Assembly (NCBI GenBank): GCA_035938875.1 | Contig: DASZGL010000070.1 | Span: 1 to 14,362 of the forward strand | Length of the DNA stretch: 14,362 nucleotides | From: DASZGL01 sp035938875 | GTDB lineage: Bacteria > Chloroflexota > Dormibacteria > Aeolococcales > Aeolococcaceae | Reading direction: 5' to 3' | Shown: piece by piece, positions 14,086 to 14,362 of the stretch | How the letters are laid out: every line of letters begins with the position of its first letter | Numbering within the stretch: the stretch's first letter is position 1 | The notes under the pieces: model-generated | Seen by the model: only the letters and a program-made list of their open reading frames with translations | Databases searched by the model: none | What the model was told of the DNA's origin: nothing | Made by a program: the position numbers and the translations under genes

Positions 14086-14362
14086 TGGCACTCACAGTCA
14101 TCATGCCGCAGCTCGGCGAGAGCGTCACCGAGGGGACCATCGCCAAGTGGCTCAAGCAGCCCGGTGACGCCATCGAGCGGTACGAGTCGATCGCCGAGGT
14201 GATCACCGACAAGGTGAACGCCGAGATCCCCGCGCCGGCGGATGGGATCATGGGTCAGCACATGGTCGAGGAGGGCGCGGTGGTCCCCGTGGGGCAGCCC
14301 ATCTGCACCATCGAGGAGGCTTCGGGCGGAGCCGCGAGCAACGGCGCCGCCAAGGCGCAGGT
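14085..14362 (+). CDS. 2-oxoacid dehydrogenase E2 (dihydrolipoyl acyltransferase), N-terminal part
   Basis: This is the start of the E2 core subunit, cut by the right edge after 92 codons. Residues 1-78 are a lipoyl domain: MPQLGESVTEGTIAKWLKQPGD near 7-28, and Lys43 in EVITDKVNAEIPAP is the residue expected to carry lipoate. After about residue 79 the sequence becomes Ala/Gly-rich, the beginning of the flexible linker before a subunit-binding and a catalytic domain not seen here. The start overlaps the E1beta stop as TGATG. ESVTEGTI and TDKVNAEIP fit the branched-chain/2-oxoglutarate E2 group; the operon favours branched-chain. Confidence 0.92.
   Translation, partial: MALTVIMPQLGESVTEGTIAKWLKQPGDAIERYESIAEVITDKVNAEIPAPADGIMGQHMVEEGAVVPVGQPICTIEEASGGAASNGAAKAQ

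Noticed and set aside
1..14362. CRISPR arrays, insertion sequences, tRNA or rRNA genes
   Set aside because: No regularly spaced repeats, transposase-like frames, terminal inverted repeats or cloverleaf sequences were recognised on either strand.

Overview
This is a high-GC bacterial chromosome segment (by eye about two thirds G+C). Every gene I can support lies on the + strand, and the content is mostly housekeeping. I see no mobile element, phage, CRISPR array or tRNA/rRNA. The lineage is inferred, not proven. Three things point to a high-GC, probably monoderm Terrabacteria-type organism, perhaps Chloroflexota or a neighbour such as Dormibacterota: the hpf-secA-prfB-ftsE-ftsX order, a SecA with a DP-rich insertion ending in CTRREAY, and a prfB that keeps its programmed frameshift (generally lost in Actinobacteria).

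Layout: (1) 1-753, the 3' end of a MacB/FtsX-type ABC permease. (2) 791-5186, a translation and secretion block: a short ribosome hibernation factor (hpf), secA and prfB. prfB is interrupted by an in-frame TGA and needs +1 frameshifting at CTT-TGA-C (4139-4145) to give full-length RF2. (3) 5297-5872, a small secreted lipoprotein of unknown function. (4) 5873-6224, a gene-poor leader with a TATACT box and two very short overlapping reading frames. (5) 6225-10602, a cell-wall/division block: ftsE, ftsX, a secreted coiled-coil M23 peptidase (EnvC-like) and an S41 C-terminal processing protease (CtpA-like). (6) 10666-14362, a 2-oxoacid dehydrogenase operon in the order lpd, E1alpha, E1beta, E2. 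This matches the lpdV-bkdAA-bkdAB-bkdB order of Bacillus, so a branched-chain 2-oxoacid dehydrogenase is most likely. The E2 gene runs off the right edge.

How the genes work together: FtsE is the cytoplasmic ATPase and FtsX the membrane partner. Its external loop would control the coiled-coil hydrolase encoded next, and CtpA could process or degrade wall enzymes outside the membrane. In the last operon, E1 decarboxylates a 2-oxoacid, E2 carries the acyl group on lipoyl-lysine, and the dihydrolipoyl dehydrogenase reoxidises the lipoyl group. Tight junctions (ATGA, GTGA and two TGATG overlaps) indicate translational coupling inside both blocks.

I did not find a wholly new system. The most notable signals are the prfB recoding site, two -10 boxes placed so close to GTG starts that leaderless transcripts are likely (hpf, lpd), the ftsE leader with coupled mini-ORFs, and a division hydrolase with an apparently intact active site.
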